Shown in pieces: positions 52,386 to 60,157 of a stretch of DNA of 64,000 bases (the stretch's first letter is position 1; each line of letters begins with the position of its first letter). Under the pieces are notes generated by a model that made no database searches, was not told the origin of the DNA, and saw only the letters and a list, made by a program, of their open reading frames with translations. The position numbers were made by a program, and so were the translations under genes. Origin of the DNA: Ostreiculturibacter nitratireducens (lineage in GTDB: Bacteria > Pseudomonadota > Alphaproteobacteria > Rhodobacterales > Rhodobacteraceae); assembly GCF_032670585.1 (NCBI RefSeq), contig NZ_JAVQHL010000001.1, positions 1 through 64,000 on the forward strand, given 5' to 3'.

Positions 52386-52532
52386 GTCTTCTCCCGTGGT
52401 CCGAGGGGAATCGGTAGCGCGGGGTCGGCCGGCTGAAAAGCGCCTAATTTCAATCCTGACGCAGCCGTGAACCAGTGTCTTGAGGGCGCATCCTTTGCTA
52501 GACTTGCGCGCGCGATGCGGGTAGAAGCGCGT

Positions 52533-52548
52533 CCGTTAGCGCTAACGG
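52533..52548 (+). promoter_or_regulatory. LacI-family operator upstream of zwf-pgl-pgi
   Basis: CCGTTAGCGCTAACGG is a perfect 16-base palindrome with the central CG step typical of LacI-family operators, 27 bases before the zwf start. In Rhodobacter sphaeroides the LacI-type regulator CceR controls central carbon genes including this operon through a similar TTA-CG-TAA motif, so CceR is the likely reader. Confidence 0.75.
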
Positions 52549-52575
52549 CGCCTGCAGCGGCAGAAGAGGGCAGAA

Positions 52576-54045
52576 ATGGTTTCGCGCGTAATTCCGGTTG
52601 ATCCATTCGATCTGGTGATCTTCGGAGCCACCGGAGACCTTGCGCGGCGCAAGATATTTCCGGGGCTGTATCGCCGGTTCCGTGACGGGCAGATGCCGGA
52701 GGAAGCGAGGATCATCGGGGCGGCCCGGTCCGAGATGGATGATTTCGGCTTCCGCAAGCAAGTTGCCGCCGCGCTTGATGAATTCGTGCCCGCCAGCCGG
52801 CGTGACGAGGCGTCCGTCGTCGATTTCCTGGAGAGGGTCGGCTACGTGGCGATCGACGCCACGGGGACGGGCGGCTGGGACGCGCTGGCCGCTCGGATGC
52901 GGAAGGAAACTGTCCACGCGTTCTACTTCTCGGTCGGACCATCGCTCTTCGGCGCGCTGGCAGAGCGGCTTCAGAGCCACGGCATTGCCGACCCAAACAG
53001 CCGGATCGTGGTGGAAAAGCCATTCGGACGCGACCTCGCCTCCGCGCAGGAACTCAACGCGACGCTGGCGGAGCATTTCGAGGAACGGCAGATCTACCGG
53101 ATCGACCATTACCTCGGCAAGGAAACGGTTCAGAACCTCATGGCCGTCCGTTTCGCCAATATCCTGTTCGAGCCGCTCTGGAATGCGCGGCACATTGACC
53201 ACGTGCAGATAACGGTCGCCGAAACCGTCGGCGTGGGCGGGCGCGGCGGCTATTACGACAAGTCGGGCGCCATGCGGGACATGGTGCAGAACCACCTGAT
53301 GCAGCTTCTCTGTCTTATCGCCATGGAGCCGCCATACCGCTTCGACCCGGACGCCGTGCGCGACGAGAAACTCAAGGTGATCCGCGCGCTCGAGCCCGTG
53401 GGCTCGGAGGACATCGTCCGGGGCCAGTATCTCGGCCACAGGCGCAAGGACGGAACAAGCGTCAATTCCTACCTCGAAGACGTGGGCAACCCGGCCTCGA
53501 TCTGCGAGAGCTTCATCGCCCTCAAGGTGAACATCGCCAACTGGCGCTGGAAAGGCACGCCCTTCTACCTGCGCACCGGCAAGAAGCTGCGCGCGCGGGC
53601 CTCGGAGATCGCCGTGATCTTCAAGGAGCCGCCGCATTCGATCTTCGGGGAAGATGAAAGCTGGAGCCCGAACGTGCTGACGATCCGGCTTCAGCCAAAC
53701 GAAGGCATGAACATGACCGTCATGATCAAGGAGCCGGGACCCGGCGGCATGCGGCTTACCGAAGTGCCTCTGGACATGTCCTTCGCGGAGGCGCTTGGTG
53801 AAGACGGGACCGATATTCCCGACGCCTACGAACGGCTGATCATGGATGTAATCCGGGGCAACCAGACACTCTTCATGCGCGGCGACGAGGTCGAGGCCGC
53901 CTGGGCCTGGACCGATCCCATCATCGCCGGATGGGAGGCGCGCGAAGACAAGCCACGGAAGTACGACGCGGGTTCCTCGGGGCCGGAGGATGCGCTTATG
54001 CTTCTGCACAGGGACGGCAGACGCTGGAGGGAGATAAGGGAGTGA
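52576..54045 (+). CDS. zwf: Glucose-6-phosphate 1-dehydrogenase
   Basis: Zwf oxidises glucose-6-phosphate with NAD(P)+ as entry to the Entner-Doudoroff and pentose-phosphate routes. The 489-residue protein has the nucleotide loop FGATGDLARRKIFPGL, VVEKPFGRDL, the active-site signature RIDHYLGKETVQN with catalytic His, and TPFYLRTGKKL. GGCAGAAGAGGG lies before ATG 52576. It heads zwf-pgl-pgi (stop overlaps the next start, GTGA) behind a LacI-type operator; edd and eda are not in the window. Confidence 0.97.
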   Translation: MVSRVIPVDPFDLVIFGATGDLARRKIFPGLYRRFRDGQMPEEARIIGAARSEMDDFGFRKQVAAALDEFVPASRRDEASVVDFLERVGYVAIDATGTGGWDALAARMRKETVHAFYFSVGPSLFGALAERLQSHGIADPNSRIVVEKPFGRDLASAQELNATLAEHFEERQIYRIDHYLGKETVQNLMAVRFANILFEPLWNARHIDHVQITVAETVGVGGRGGYYDKSGAMRDMVQNHLMQLLCLIAMEPPYRFDPDAVRDEKLKVIRALEPVGSEDIVRGQYLGHRRKDGTSVNSYLEDVGNPASICESFIALKVNIANWRWKGTPFYLRTGKKLRARASEIAVIFKEPPHSIFGEDESWSPNVLTIRLQPNEGMNMTVMIKEPGPGGMRLTEVPLDMSFAEALGEDGTDIPDAYERLIMDVIRGNQTLFMRGDEVEAAWAWTDPIIAGWEAREDKPRKYDAGSSGPEDALMLLHRDGRRWREIRE

Positions 54046-54713
54046 ACTTCGTCGAATATCCCGACCGGGAACTGATGTTCTTCGACCTTGCGGACCAGCT
54101 CGCCTCGGAACTCAGCGCGGCGCTGCGCCAGAAGGACCGGGTGAGTTTCTGCGTGCCGGGCGGGACCACGCCCGGTCCGGTCTTCGACGTGCTCAGCGAT
54201 TTGCGGCTGGAGTGGGAGCGCGTCGTGGTCTTCCTGAACGACGAGCGCTGGGTTCCGGAGTCATCGCCCCGGTCCAACACGCGGCTTCTGCGCGAACGGC
54301 TCCTGAAGGGGCGGGCGGCGGCGGCGACCCTGGTGCCGCTCTATGTGGAGGCGGATGAGCCGGAGTGGCGCCTCTCGGAACTGTCCGAGGGGATCGAACC
54401 CTATCTGCCGATCGACGTTCTCCTGCTGGGGATGGGTACGGACATGCACACCGCATCGCTCTTTCCAGGTGCGGACCGGCTGAAGGAGGCGCTCCATCCC
54501 GAGGCGCCGATCCTCGTGCCGATGCGGGCGGAGACCGCGGGCGAGGCCAGGATCACGCTGTCCGCGCGTGTCCTCTCGGACGCGATGGCCTGCCACATCC
54601 TGATCCTGGGCCCCGAGAAGCGCGCCGCGCTCCAGCGGGCGCAGAGGCTGCCGCCGGAAGAGGCACCCGTGCGCGCGGTTCTCGCCAATGCAACCGTTCA
54701 CTGGGCCGAATGA
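54042..54713 (+). CDS. pgl: 6-phosphogluconolactonase
   Basis: The 223-residue protein hydrolyses 6-phosphogluconolactone made by Zwf. It begins at GTG 54042, overlapping the zwf stop, with AGGGAGATAAGGG as ribosome site, and shows the family strings FCVPGGTTPGPVFD, VVFLNDERWVP, SNTRLLRERLL and LLLGMGTDMHTASLFPG (usually GGMGEDGHTASLFPG, so the GEDGH loop is slightly altered to GTDMH, keeping the His). It is full length and in the middle of the operon. Confidence 0.94.
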   Translation: MNFVEYPDRELMFFDLADQLASELSAALRQKDRVSFCVPGGTTPGPVFDVLSDLRLEWERVVVFLNDERWVPESSPRSNTRLLRERLLKGRAAAATLVPLYVEADEPEWRLSELSEGIEPYLPIDVLLLGMGTDMHTASLFPGADRLKEALHPEAPILVPMRAETAGEARITLSARVLSDAMACHILILGPEKRAALQRAQRLPPEEAPVRAVLANATVHWAE

Positions 54714-54714
54714 C

Positions 54715-56310
54715 ATGACGATCTGGGATGACCTGAAGAGCCACCACGCCGGTGTGCGGGACCGCTCGGTCTTGTCGCTGTTCGACGATGCGCGTGCGGA
54801 GGACTTCTCGGTGCGGACGGATGGACTTCTGTTCGACTACTCGAAGACGAATATCGACCAGAAGGGGCGTGCCCTGCTTGTCGCGCTGGCGGAGGCGACC
54901 GGTGTTGCCGAAAAGCGCGAAGCCATGTTCGCCGGTCGGAGGATCAACGACACCGAGGGGCGCGCGGTGCTTCACACGGCGCTGAGGAACCTCGATGCGA
55001 GCGTGAAGGTCGACGGCCTCGACGTCATGCCGGAGGTGCGCGCGACGCACGAGCGGATGGAATGCTTCGCAGAGGCTGTGCGCTCTGGGGGCTTCACGGG
55101 GCAGGGCGGCCGGATCACGGACGTGGTCAACATCGGGATCGGCGGGTCCGACCTTGGCCCGGCGATGGCAACGCTGGCGCTTGCGCCCTACCACGACGGG
55201 CCGCGCTGCCATTTCGTGTCCAACGTCGACGGTGCGCATATCCATGACGTGCTGAAGTCGCTCAACCCGGCGACGACGCTCGTGGTCGTCGCCTCGAAGA
55301 CGTTCACGACAATCGAGACGATGACGAACGCCGAGACGGCCAAGCGCTGGATGGCCGAGAAGGTCGCCGATCCGGGCGCGCAGTTCGCGGCGGTTTCCAC
55401 AGCGACCGACAAGACGGAGGCGTTCGGGATCGCGCCGGAACGGGTCTTCGGATTCGAGGATTGGGTCGGCGGGCGCTATTCGATGTGGGGGCCGATCGGG
55501 CTTTCGCTGATGCTCGCGATCGGGCCGGGGAATTTCAGGGGCTTCCTCGACGGCGGGGCGTCCATGGACCGCCATTTCCGCGAGGCACCCTTCTCGGACA
55601 ACCTTCCCGTTCTGCTGGCTCTCGTTGGAATCTGGCACAACCAGATCTGCGGCCATGCCACCCGCGCGGTTCTTCCTTACGATCAAAGGCTTGCCCGGCT
55701 TCCGGCCTATCTCCAGCAGCTTGAGATGGAGTCGAACGGCAAGCGCGTGTCGATGGACGGCAGCGACCTCGAGCGGCATTCCGGTCCGGTCGTCTGGGGC
55801 GAACCCGGAACGAACGGGCAGCACGCCTTTTTTCAACTGATCCACCAGGGCACACGGGTCGTCCCCTGCGAGTTCATGCTGGCCGCCGAGGGCCACGAGC
55901 CGGAGCTCGCCCACCAGCACCTGCTCCTCGCCGCCAACTGCCTCGCGCAGTCGGAGGCGCTGATGCGCGGCCGTTCGCTTGAAGAGGCGCGCGCGATCAT
56001 GGCGAAGAAGGGGCTTCAGGGCGCGGAACTGGAGCGGCAGGCGCGGCACCGGGTCTTCCCGGGCAACCGTCCCTCGACGACGCTGCTGTACCGGAAGCTC
56101 ACGCCCTACACGCTGGGCCAGATCATCGCGCTCTACGAACACCGGGTGTTCGTGGAAGGGGCGATCCTCGGGATCAATTCCTTCGACCAATGGGGCGTGG
56201 AGCTTGGCAAGGAACTGGCGCTGACGCTCACGCCGATCCTCGACGGCCGGGAAAGCGCGGGGAACAAGGACGCTTCCACCCGGATGCTTGTGAAATACCT
56301 CAGATCCTGA
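54715..56310 (+). CDS. pgi: Glucose-6-phosphate isomerase
   Basis: Pgi interconverts glucose-6-phosphate and fructose-6-phosphate. The 531-residue protein has the Pgi signatures NIGIGGSDLGPAMA, VVASKTFTTIETMTNA, FEDWVGGRYSMWGPIGL, MESNGKRV, GTNGQHAFFQLIHQGTRVVP and GINSFDQWGVELGK, with the catalytic Glu, His and Lys in these. It follows pgl by one base (TGACATG) as the last gene of the operon. A ten-base inverted repeat lies downstream. Confidence 0.97.
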   Translation: MTIWDDLKSHHAGVRDRSVLSLFDDARAEDFSVRTDGLLFDYSKTNIDQKGRALLVALAEATGVAEKREAMFAGRRINDTEGRAVLHTALRNLDASVKVDGLDVMPEVRATHERMECFAEAVRSGGFTGQGGRITDVVNIGIGGSDLGPAMATLALAPYHDGPRCHFVSNVDGAHIHDVLKSLNPATTLVVVASKTFTTIETMTNAETAKRWMAEKVADPGAQFAAVSTATDKTEAFGIAPERVFGFEDWVGGRYSMWGPIGLSLMLAIGPGNFRGFLDGGASMDRHFREAPFSDNLPVLLALVGIWHNQICGHATRAVLPYDQRLARLPAYLQQLEMESNGKRVSMDGSDLERHSGPVVWGEPGTNGQHAFFQLIHQGTRVVPCEFMLAAEGHEPELAHQHLLLAANCLAQSEALMRGRSLEEARAIMAKKGLQGAELERQARHRVFPGNRPSTTLLYRKLTPYTLGQIIALYEHRVFVEGAILGINSFDQWGVELGKELALTLTPILDGRESAGNKDASTRMLVKYLRS

Positions 56311-56336
56311 GAGACGGGCGCATTCGAAAGCGGAAC

Positions 56337-56366
56337 GCGCTGCGCCATTGGCCGGCGGCGCAGCGC
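56337..56366. terminator. Perfect hairpin between convergent pgi and ridA
   Basis: GCGCTGCGCC and GGCGCAGCGC pair over ten bases with a ten-base spacer, exactly between the two stops. There is no T run on either side, so it may act as a Rho-assisted or bidirectional stop; confidence is limited. Confidence 0.45.
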
Positions 56367-56374
56367 GGGATGCC

Positions 56375-56725
56375 TTACTTCAGAGCCGCCGTGACGATGA
56401 TCTCGATGAGATAGTCGGGGTTCACGAGCTTCGCTTCGCCCGTCGCGCGGGCCGGGGTGTGGCCCTGGGGGACCCATTCATCCCAGGCGGCGTTCATCTC
56501 GGCCGCGGTGGAAACGTCGGCAAGCCAGACCTGTGCGGTCAGGATCCGGGTCTTGTCGGTTCCGGCCAGCGCGAGAACGCGGTCGACTTCGGCAAGGCAG
56601 GTGCGCGTCTGGTCCGCGACGCTGTCGCCGGGATTGCCGATCTGGCCGGCGAGATAGACGATTCCGTTGTGGATGACGGCCTCGCTCAGGCGCGGGCCGG
56701 TTTCGATACGGGTGATATCGGACAT
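56375..56725 (-). CDS. RidA/YjgF-family deaminase
   Basis: The 116-residue protein belongs to the RidA superfamily, which hydrolyses reactive enamine/imine intermediates made by PLP enzymes. It shows RLSEAVIHNGIVYLAGQIGN, QTRTCLAEVDRVLALAGTDK and the ending PARATGEAKLVNPDYLIEII, with the Arg that contacts the substrate carboxylate in ARATGEAKL. ATG 56725 (MSDITRIETGP) is the family start. It is divergent from the spike-protein operon. Confidence 0.93.
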   Translation of the reverse strand: MSDITRIETGPRLSEAVIHNGIVYLAGQIGNPGDSVADQTRTCLAEVDRVLALAGTDKTRILTAQVWLADVSTAAEMNAAWDEWVPQGHTPARATGEAKLVNPDYLIEIIVTAALK

Positions 56726-56826
56726 GGTATTTCCCTTCGAAGTTTGCGCCTCGCCCTCGTCCGCCGGCCAGCGCACGGTGCCTTTCAGGAAGATTAAAGG
56801 AATTTCCCTAGGGTCCTGCCATCAGG

Positions 56827-56842
56827 CGAACCCGAGGGTTCG
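56827..56842. promoter_or_regulatory. Inverted repeat in the promoter region of the spike operon
   Basis: CGAACCC-GA-GGGTTCG is a perfect seven-base inverted repeat with a two-base spacer, 28 bases before the first spike gene and in the space shared with divergent ridA. It is operator-like; the regulator is unknown. No CtrA-type TTAA-N7-TTAA site is visible. Confidence 0.4.
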
Positions 56843-56869
56843 GACCATTCCTCATACAAGGGCGCAAAC

Positions 56870-57136
56870 ATGCCGGCAATCGACACTTACAAGACTTCAG
56901 CACGAGGACCCGCAGGTGGGCCGACGCACCTGGCTCTGGTGACGCCGAGCGACAGCGAGGACCTCGCGCAGGTGTCGCAGTGGGTCTACCTCGCCACAGA
57001 CGGCACGCTGAAGGTGACGACGCGCGGCGGGGAGACGCTCATGACGCCGGTCCTGGTCGCGGGCTGGCACCTGATGGAACTCACGCGCATCCACGCAACG
57101 GGCACCTCCGCCACCGGCATCATGGTTGGATGGTGA
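56870..57136 (+). CDS. GTA/phage head-spike base protein (Rcc01079 family)
   Basis: The 88-residue protein reads MPAIDTYKTSARGPAGGPTH and ends LMELTRIHATGTSATGIMVGW. This layout (IDTYKTSARGPA, PSDSEDLAQVS..VYLATDGTLKV, RIHATGTSATGI) is the short beta-rich family named after Rcc01079, the base of the head spikes on the Rhodobacter capsulatus gene transfer agent. It may serve a GTA or a phage-derived particle. It is the first of five tightly packed genes; its stop overlaps the next ATG (TGATG). No capsid or tail genes are in the window, which suits GTA spike genes, usually placed away from the main cluster. Confidence 0.78.
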   Translation: MPAIDTYKTSARGPAGGPTHLALVTPSDSEDLAQVSQWVYLATDGTLKVTTRGGETLMTPVLVAGWHLMELTRIHATGTSATGIMVGW

Positions 57137-57267
57137 TGCGGGTCGCGATCCGGTTTCTCCAGATCACCAGCACGCGCTCCGGCCCGGGGTCGGGAGTGGA
57201 CGCGCTGACCTCAGACGGCGCCGTGATGACCTTCGACGGTGCCGAGATCACATTCCTCGCCGAGTGA
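57136..57267 (+). CDS. 43-residue protein in the spike operon
   Basis: The short frame starts at ATG 57136 inside the previous stop (GTG 57133 is an alternative) and encodes MRVAIRFLQITSTRSGPGSG followed by a repeat-like DALTSDGAVMTFDGAEITFLAE. The second half looks like two short beta strands as in phage decoration or tail-spike pieces. It is followed after seven bases by the next gene. The close packing supports translation; I recognise no family. Confidence 0.55.
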   Translation: MRVAIRFLQITSTRSGPGSGVDALTSDGAVMTFDGAEITFLAE

Positions 57268-57274
57268 GACAGCC

Positions 57275-57859
57275 ATGACCGAATTCAATCCCGGTGGCGC
57301 GGCCGACCTTAACCAGGCGGTCAAGCTGCGCTACGAAGCCAACCCGGACACCAACGCCTTCACGGACGCCGAAAAGGCCAAGCTCGTGGGCGTGGAAGCG
57401 GGCGCGACGGCCAACGCCACTGACGCCGCACTTCGCGATCGCGCGACGCATACCGGAACGCAGGCCCAGTCGACGGTGACCGACCTTGTCAGCGATCTCT
57501 CCGGCAAGGCCGCGTTGGGGGTGGCGCAGGTCTTCACGAGGGCGCAGGGCGTCGCGCCCGCAGCTCTGACCGACGCCGCGACGATCATGACGGATGCGAG
57601 CCAGTCGAACATCTTCACCGTCACGCTGGCCGGAAACCGCGTCCTTGCGAACCCGACGAACCTCGTGGCCGGCAAGGTCTACACGTGGCGGGTGAAACAG
57701 GACGCAACGGGCGGGCGCACGCTCGGCTTCGGTGCGATCTTCAAGTTCGCGGGCGGGACTCCGGCCCTGACTGCCGCGACCAACGCGATCGACATGATCA
57801 GCGGCCTCTTCGACGGCACCGATTTGCTCTGCGTCTTTGCGGGAGATTTCAAGGCATGA
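57275..57859 (+). CDS. Phage tail-fibre/spike-like protein
   Basis: The 194-residue protein starts MTEFNPGGAADLNQAVKLRY and has the sequence TNAFTDAEKAKLVGVEAGAT followed by ATDAALRDRATHTGTQ, the coiled connector typical of phage tail-fibre and head-spike shafts (HTGTQ motif). The second half is a beta-rich head: NIFTVTLAGNRVLANPTNL, YTWRVKQDATGGRTLGFG, GLFDGTDLLCVFAGDF. It probably forms a trimeric spike shaft or tip on the base protein encoded two genes upstream. Its stop overlaps the next ATG (ATGA). Confidence 0.72.
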   Translation: MTEFNPGGAADLNQAVKLRYEANPDTNAFTDAEKAKLVGVEAGATANATDAALRDRATHTGTQAQSTVTDLVSDLSGKAALGVAQVFTRAQGVAPAALTDAATIMTDASQSNIFTVTLAGNRVLANPTNLVAGKVYTWRVKQDATGGRTLGFGAIFKFAGGTPALTAATNAIDMISGLFDGTDLLCVFAGDFKA

Positions 57860-58302
57860 TCCGTTACAGACACCCTGTACTTGGCGAGAACATCGCCCCG
57901 GACGCGGCCTTCACGCTGTTCAATGCGGACCTCGGCTACGAGGTGTCCTACGGACGCGGCACGCTGTCGCGCCTGTCGCCCGAGGAGCTCGCAACACTCG
58001 GCTTCGAGGCATTTGAATGGGCGCCTCCACCAGCGCCTGACTCTGATCCGCTTGGCCAGGCCCTCGAGCCTTACCAGTTCGATGCAATGGTTGAGATCCT
58101 GCGCCACAGGGGGATGGCCGCCGACATAGAGGCTGCCATCGACGCCATTCCCGACCTCGCTCAACGCGCCATCGCGCAGGCAAAGTATCGCCGCGCGCAG
58201 AGTTATCACCGGGACGATCCTTTTATGACGGCACTTGCCGCCGCCACCGGGATGACCCCGGCTGATCTCGACGCGGCATGGCTGGAGGCTCTGACTCTCT
58301 GA
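57856..58302 (+). CDS. Phage-type accessory protein of the spike operon
   Basis: The 148-residue protein begins MIRYRHPVLGENIAPDAAFT, contains GTLSRLSPEELATLGFEAFE and a Pro-rich hinge, and ends in helices (AIDAIPDLAQRAIAQAKYRR, YHRDDPFMTALAAATGMTPA). The C-terminal helical half recalls small phage tail-assembly chaperone-like proteins that follow fibre genes. It is coupled at both ends (ATGA upstream, TGATG downstream). The function is not established. Confidence 0.6.
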   Translation: MIRYRHPVLGENIAPDAAFTLFNADLGYEVSYGRGTLSRLSPEELATLGFEAFEWAPPPAPDSDPLGQALEPYQFDAMVEILRHRGMAADIEAAIDAIPDLAQRAIAQAKYRRAQSYHRDDPFMTALAAATGMTPADLDAAWLEALTL

Positions 58303-59069
58303 TGTTCGGACAGGCGATGATGATGGGGGCGTCCGGCGGCTTGGCCTTCGACCCCTCGACGGCGCTGGTGTGGCTGGACCCGTCGGACCTTTCGACGCTC
58401 TGGCAGGACACTGCCGGGACAATCCCCGTGACGGCCGACGGTCAACCCGTCGCACGGATCAACAACAAGGGAACGGCGGGCGGCTTCTTCTCGCAAGGGG
58501 GCGCCAGTTATCGTCCGCTCTACAAGGCGTCAGGCGGCCTCCACTGGCTTCAGGCCGACGGAAGCAATGATTGCCTCAACGTCGCCTCGCGGTTCGCGCT
58601 CGGGGCGGATCCTGACCTGACTGTTGTTGTCGGCCTGATGATCCTGGCGAACAAGACGGCCGACGACAGGTTCTGGGTGCTCGGCGGGCCAAAGCCAACG
58701 ACGTGCCTTGCCGGGGCTTGTGGCTCCGACGGGTGGTCTTGGCGTTACAACGGCGGGGCGCTTCTGTTCGGGGCGAGCGACATTGGTGTCAGCCATGTCG
58801 GGACGTGGCGGCGGGGTGCCGGCGATCTCTACGGGGATGCGCGGTTCTTCCTCGATGGTGCGGAAAAACTCGTTGTGACGTCGGTGAACCCAGGCCTGGC
58901 GCCCTCAAGCACGAGTGCATATTGCGGCATCCATGGCGAGAGCGCCCAGTCAGCCGGGAACCCCGGCAACCATCGAATCTACGGCGTGATCCTGATGAAC
59001 GCGGACGACGACGCGAAACAGGCGGCGGCAGAGGAATGGATGGCGACGAAGGCGGGCGTCGCCCTGTGA
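58302..59069 (+). CDS. LamG/concanavalin-like spike tip, candidate receptor-binding protein
   Basis: The 255-residue protein starts MFGQAMMMGASGGLAFDPST and continues WLDPSDLSTLWQDTAGTIPV, the stretch that opens many phage proteins ending in a LamG or concanavalin-like lectin fold. Beta-rich parts include LHWLQADGSNDCLNVASRFA, LTVVVGLMILAN, RFFLDGAEKLVVTS and YGVILMNADDDA, ending with a helix EEWMATKAG. It is the best candidate for binding a host capsule or polysaccharide. It is the last gene of the operon; tRNA-Gly follows 45 bases later on the opposite strand. Confidence 0.68.
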   Translation: MFGQAMMMGASGGLAFDPSTALVWLDPSDLSTLWQDTAGTIPVTADGQPVARINNKGTAGGFFSQGGASYRPLYKASGGLHWLQADGSNDCLNVASRFALGADPDLTVVVGLMILANKTADDRFWVLGGPKPTTCLAGACGSDGWSWRYNGGALLFGASDIGVSHVGTWRRGAGDLYGDARFFLDGAEKLVVTSVNPGLAPSSTSAYCGIHGESAQSAGNPGNHRIYGVILMNADDDAKQAAAEEWMATKAGVAL

Positions 59070-59114
59070 CCAGACGGACGCCGGTTGTCGATGAAGTTGT
59101 CGAGCTGTGAGGAT

Positions 59115-59188
59115 TGGAGCGGGTGAAGGGAATCGAACCCTCGTCGTAAGCTTGGGAAGCTTCTGCTCTACCATTGAGCTACACCCGC
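59115..59188 (-). tRNA. tRNA-Gly (anticodon TCC), CCA encoded
   Basis: Reverse-strand cloverleaf: acceptor GCGGGTG/CACCCGC, D arm GCTC..GAGC, anticodon stem with loop TTCCCAA (TCC), T loop TTCGATT, discriminator T and genomic CCA. The spike operon ends next to its 3' end, so this tRNA is worth checking as an attachment site. Confidence 0.96.
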
Positions 59189-59338
59189 GACGCCGCCAGA
59201 GGTATGTCAGACGCGCACCCGCGTCAATGGGGTCGGTAGTGACGCTTCGTCATCCGGTTTAGGGGCGGCTCGTTGGCGGTTGTCCCTTGTTCGCGGCGCA
59301 CATAGGATCGCCGCAAGTCGAGCGGAGGAGCGGTGCAT

Positions 59339-60136
59339 ATGCGTGAAATTGCGGGAATGGAATTCAGCAACCTCGCCTTCAGGCGCGATGGGGACGTGGG
59401 TATCCTGTCGCTGAACCGCCCGACGAAGCGCAACGCGCTGAACGCCGCGACGATCGAGGAACTCATCGACTTCTTCACGGTCCTCCCGCGCTCGAACGTC
59501 CGCGCCATCGTCCTTCGGGGGGAAGGTGACCACTTCTCCGCCGGGCTCGACCTCGTGGAACACCACAAGGAAGATCGGCGTCCGGAGGAGTTCATGCATC
59601 TCTGCCTGCGCTGGCACGAGGCGTTCAACAAGATGGAATACTCCGGCATCCCGGTCATCGCCGCGCTGACGGGCGCGGTCGTGGGGGGCGGGCTGGAACT
59701 CGCTTCCGCCGCGCACATCCGGGTGGCGGATTCGAAGACCTATTTCGCGCTGCCGGAAGGCCAGCGCGGCCTCTTCACCGGGGGCGGGGCGACGATCCGG
59801 GTGGCCGACCTGGTCGGCAAGGCGCGGATGATCGACATGATGCTGACGGGGCGCATCTACAAGGGCCGCGAGGCGGTCGAGGTGGGGCTCTGCCAGTATC
59901 TCGTCGAGGGCTCCTCGGAGGACAAGGCGATGGAGCTTGCGCGCGCGGCGGCAGAGAACCCGCCGCTCAGCAACTTTGCGATCTGCTCGGCGATCTCCCA
60001 CATGCAGAACATGTCGGCACTGGATGCCTCCTACGCCGAGGCGGTCGTCGCAGGGATCGTGAACACGCAGCCTGCGTCGAGGGAACGGCTCGAGGCTTTC
60101 GCCAACAAGACCGCGGCACGGGTCCGGCCGAAGTGA
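59339..60136 (+). CDS. Crotonase-family enoyl-CoA hydratase/isomerase
   Basis: The 265-residue protein shows the crotonase fold: LSLNRPTKRNALNAATIEEL, the oxyanion hole GDHFSAGLDLVEH, AALTGAVVGGGLELASAAHI and EGQRGLFTGGGATIRVADLV with an acidic residue. In Rhodobacterales several crotonases act on 3-methylmercaptopropionyl-CoA derivatives (DmdD) or fatty acyl-CoA; which applies here is open. ATG 59339 has GGAGGAG eight bases upstream; a GTG six bases earlier is less likely. It stands alone, converging with a membrane-protein gene. Confidence 0.9.
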   Translation: MREIAGMEFSNLAFRRDGDVGILSLNRPTKRNALNAATIEELIDFFTVLPRSNVRAIVLRGEGDHFSAGLDLVEHHKEDRRPEEFMHLCLRWHEAFNKMEYSGIPVIAALTGAVVGGGLELASAAHIRVADSKTYFALPEGQRGLFTGGGATIRVADLVGKARMIDMMLTGRIYKGREAVEVGLCQYLVEGSSEDKAMELARAAAENPPLSNFAICSAISHMQNMSALDASYAEAVVAGIVNTQPASRERLEAFANKTAARVRPK

Positions 60137-60157
60137 ACCGAACGCTCCTTTCCGGCG

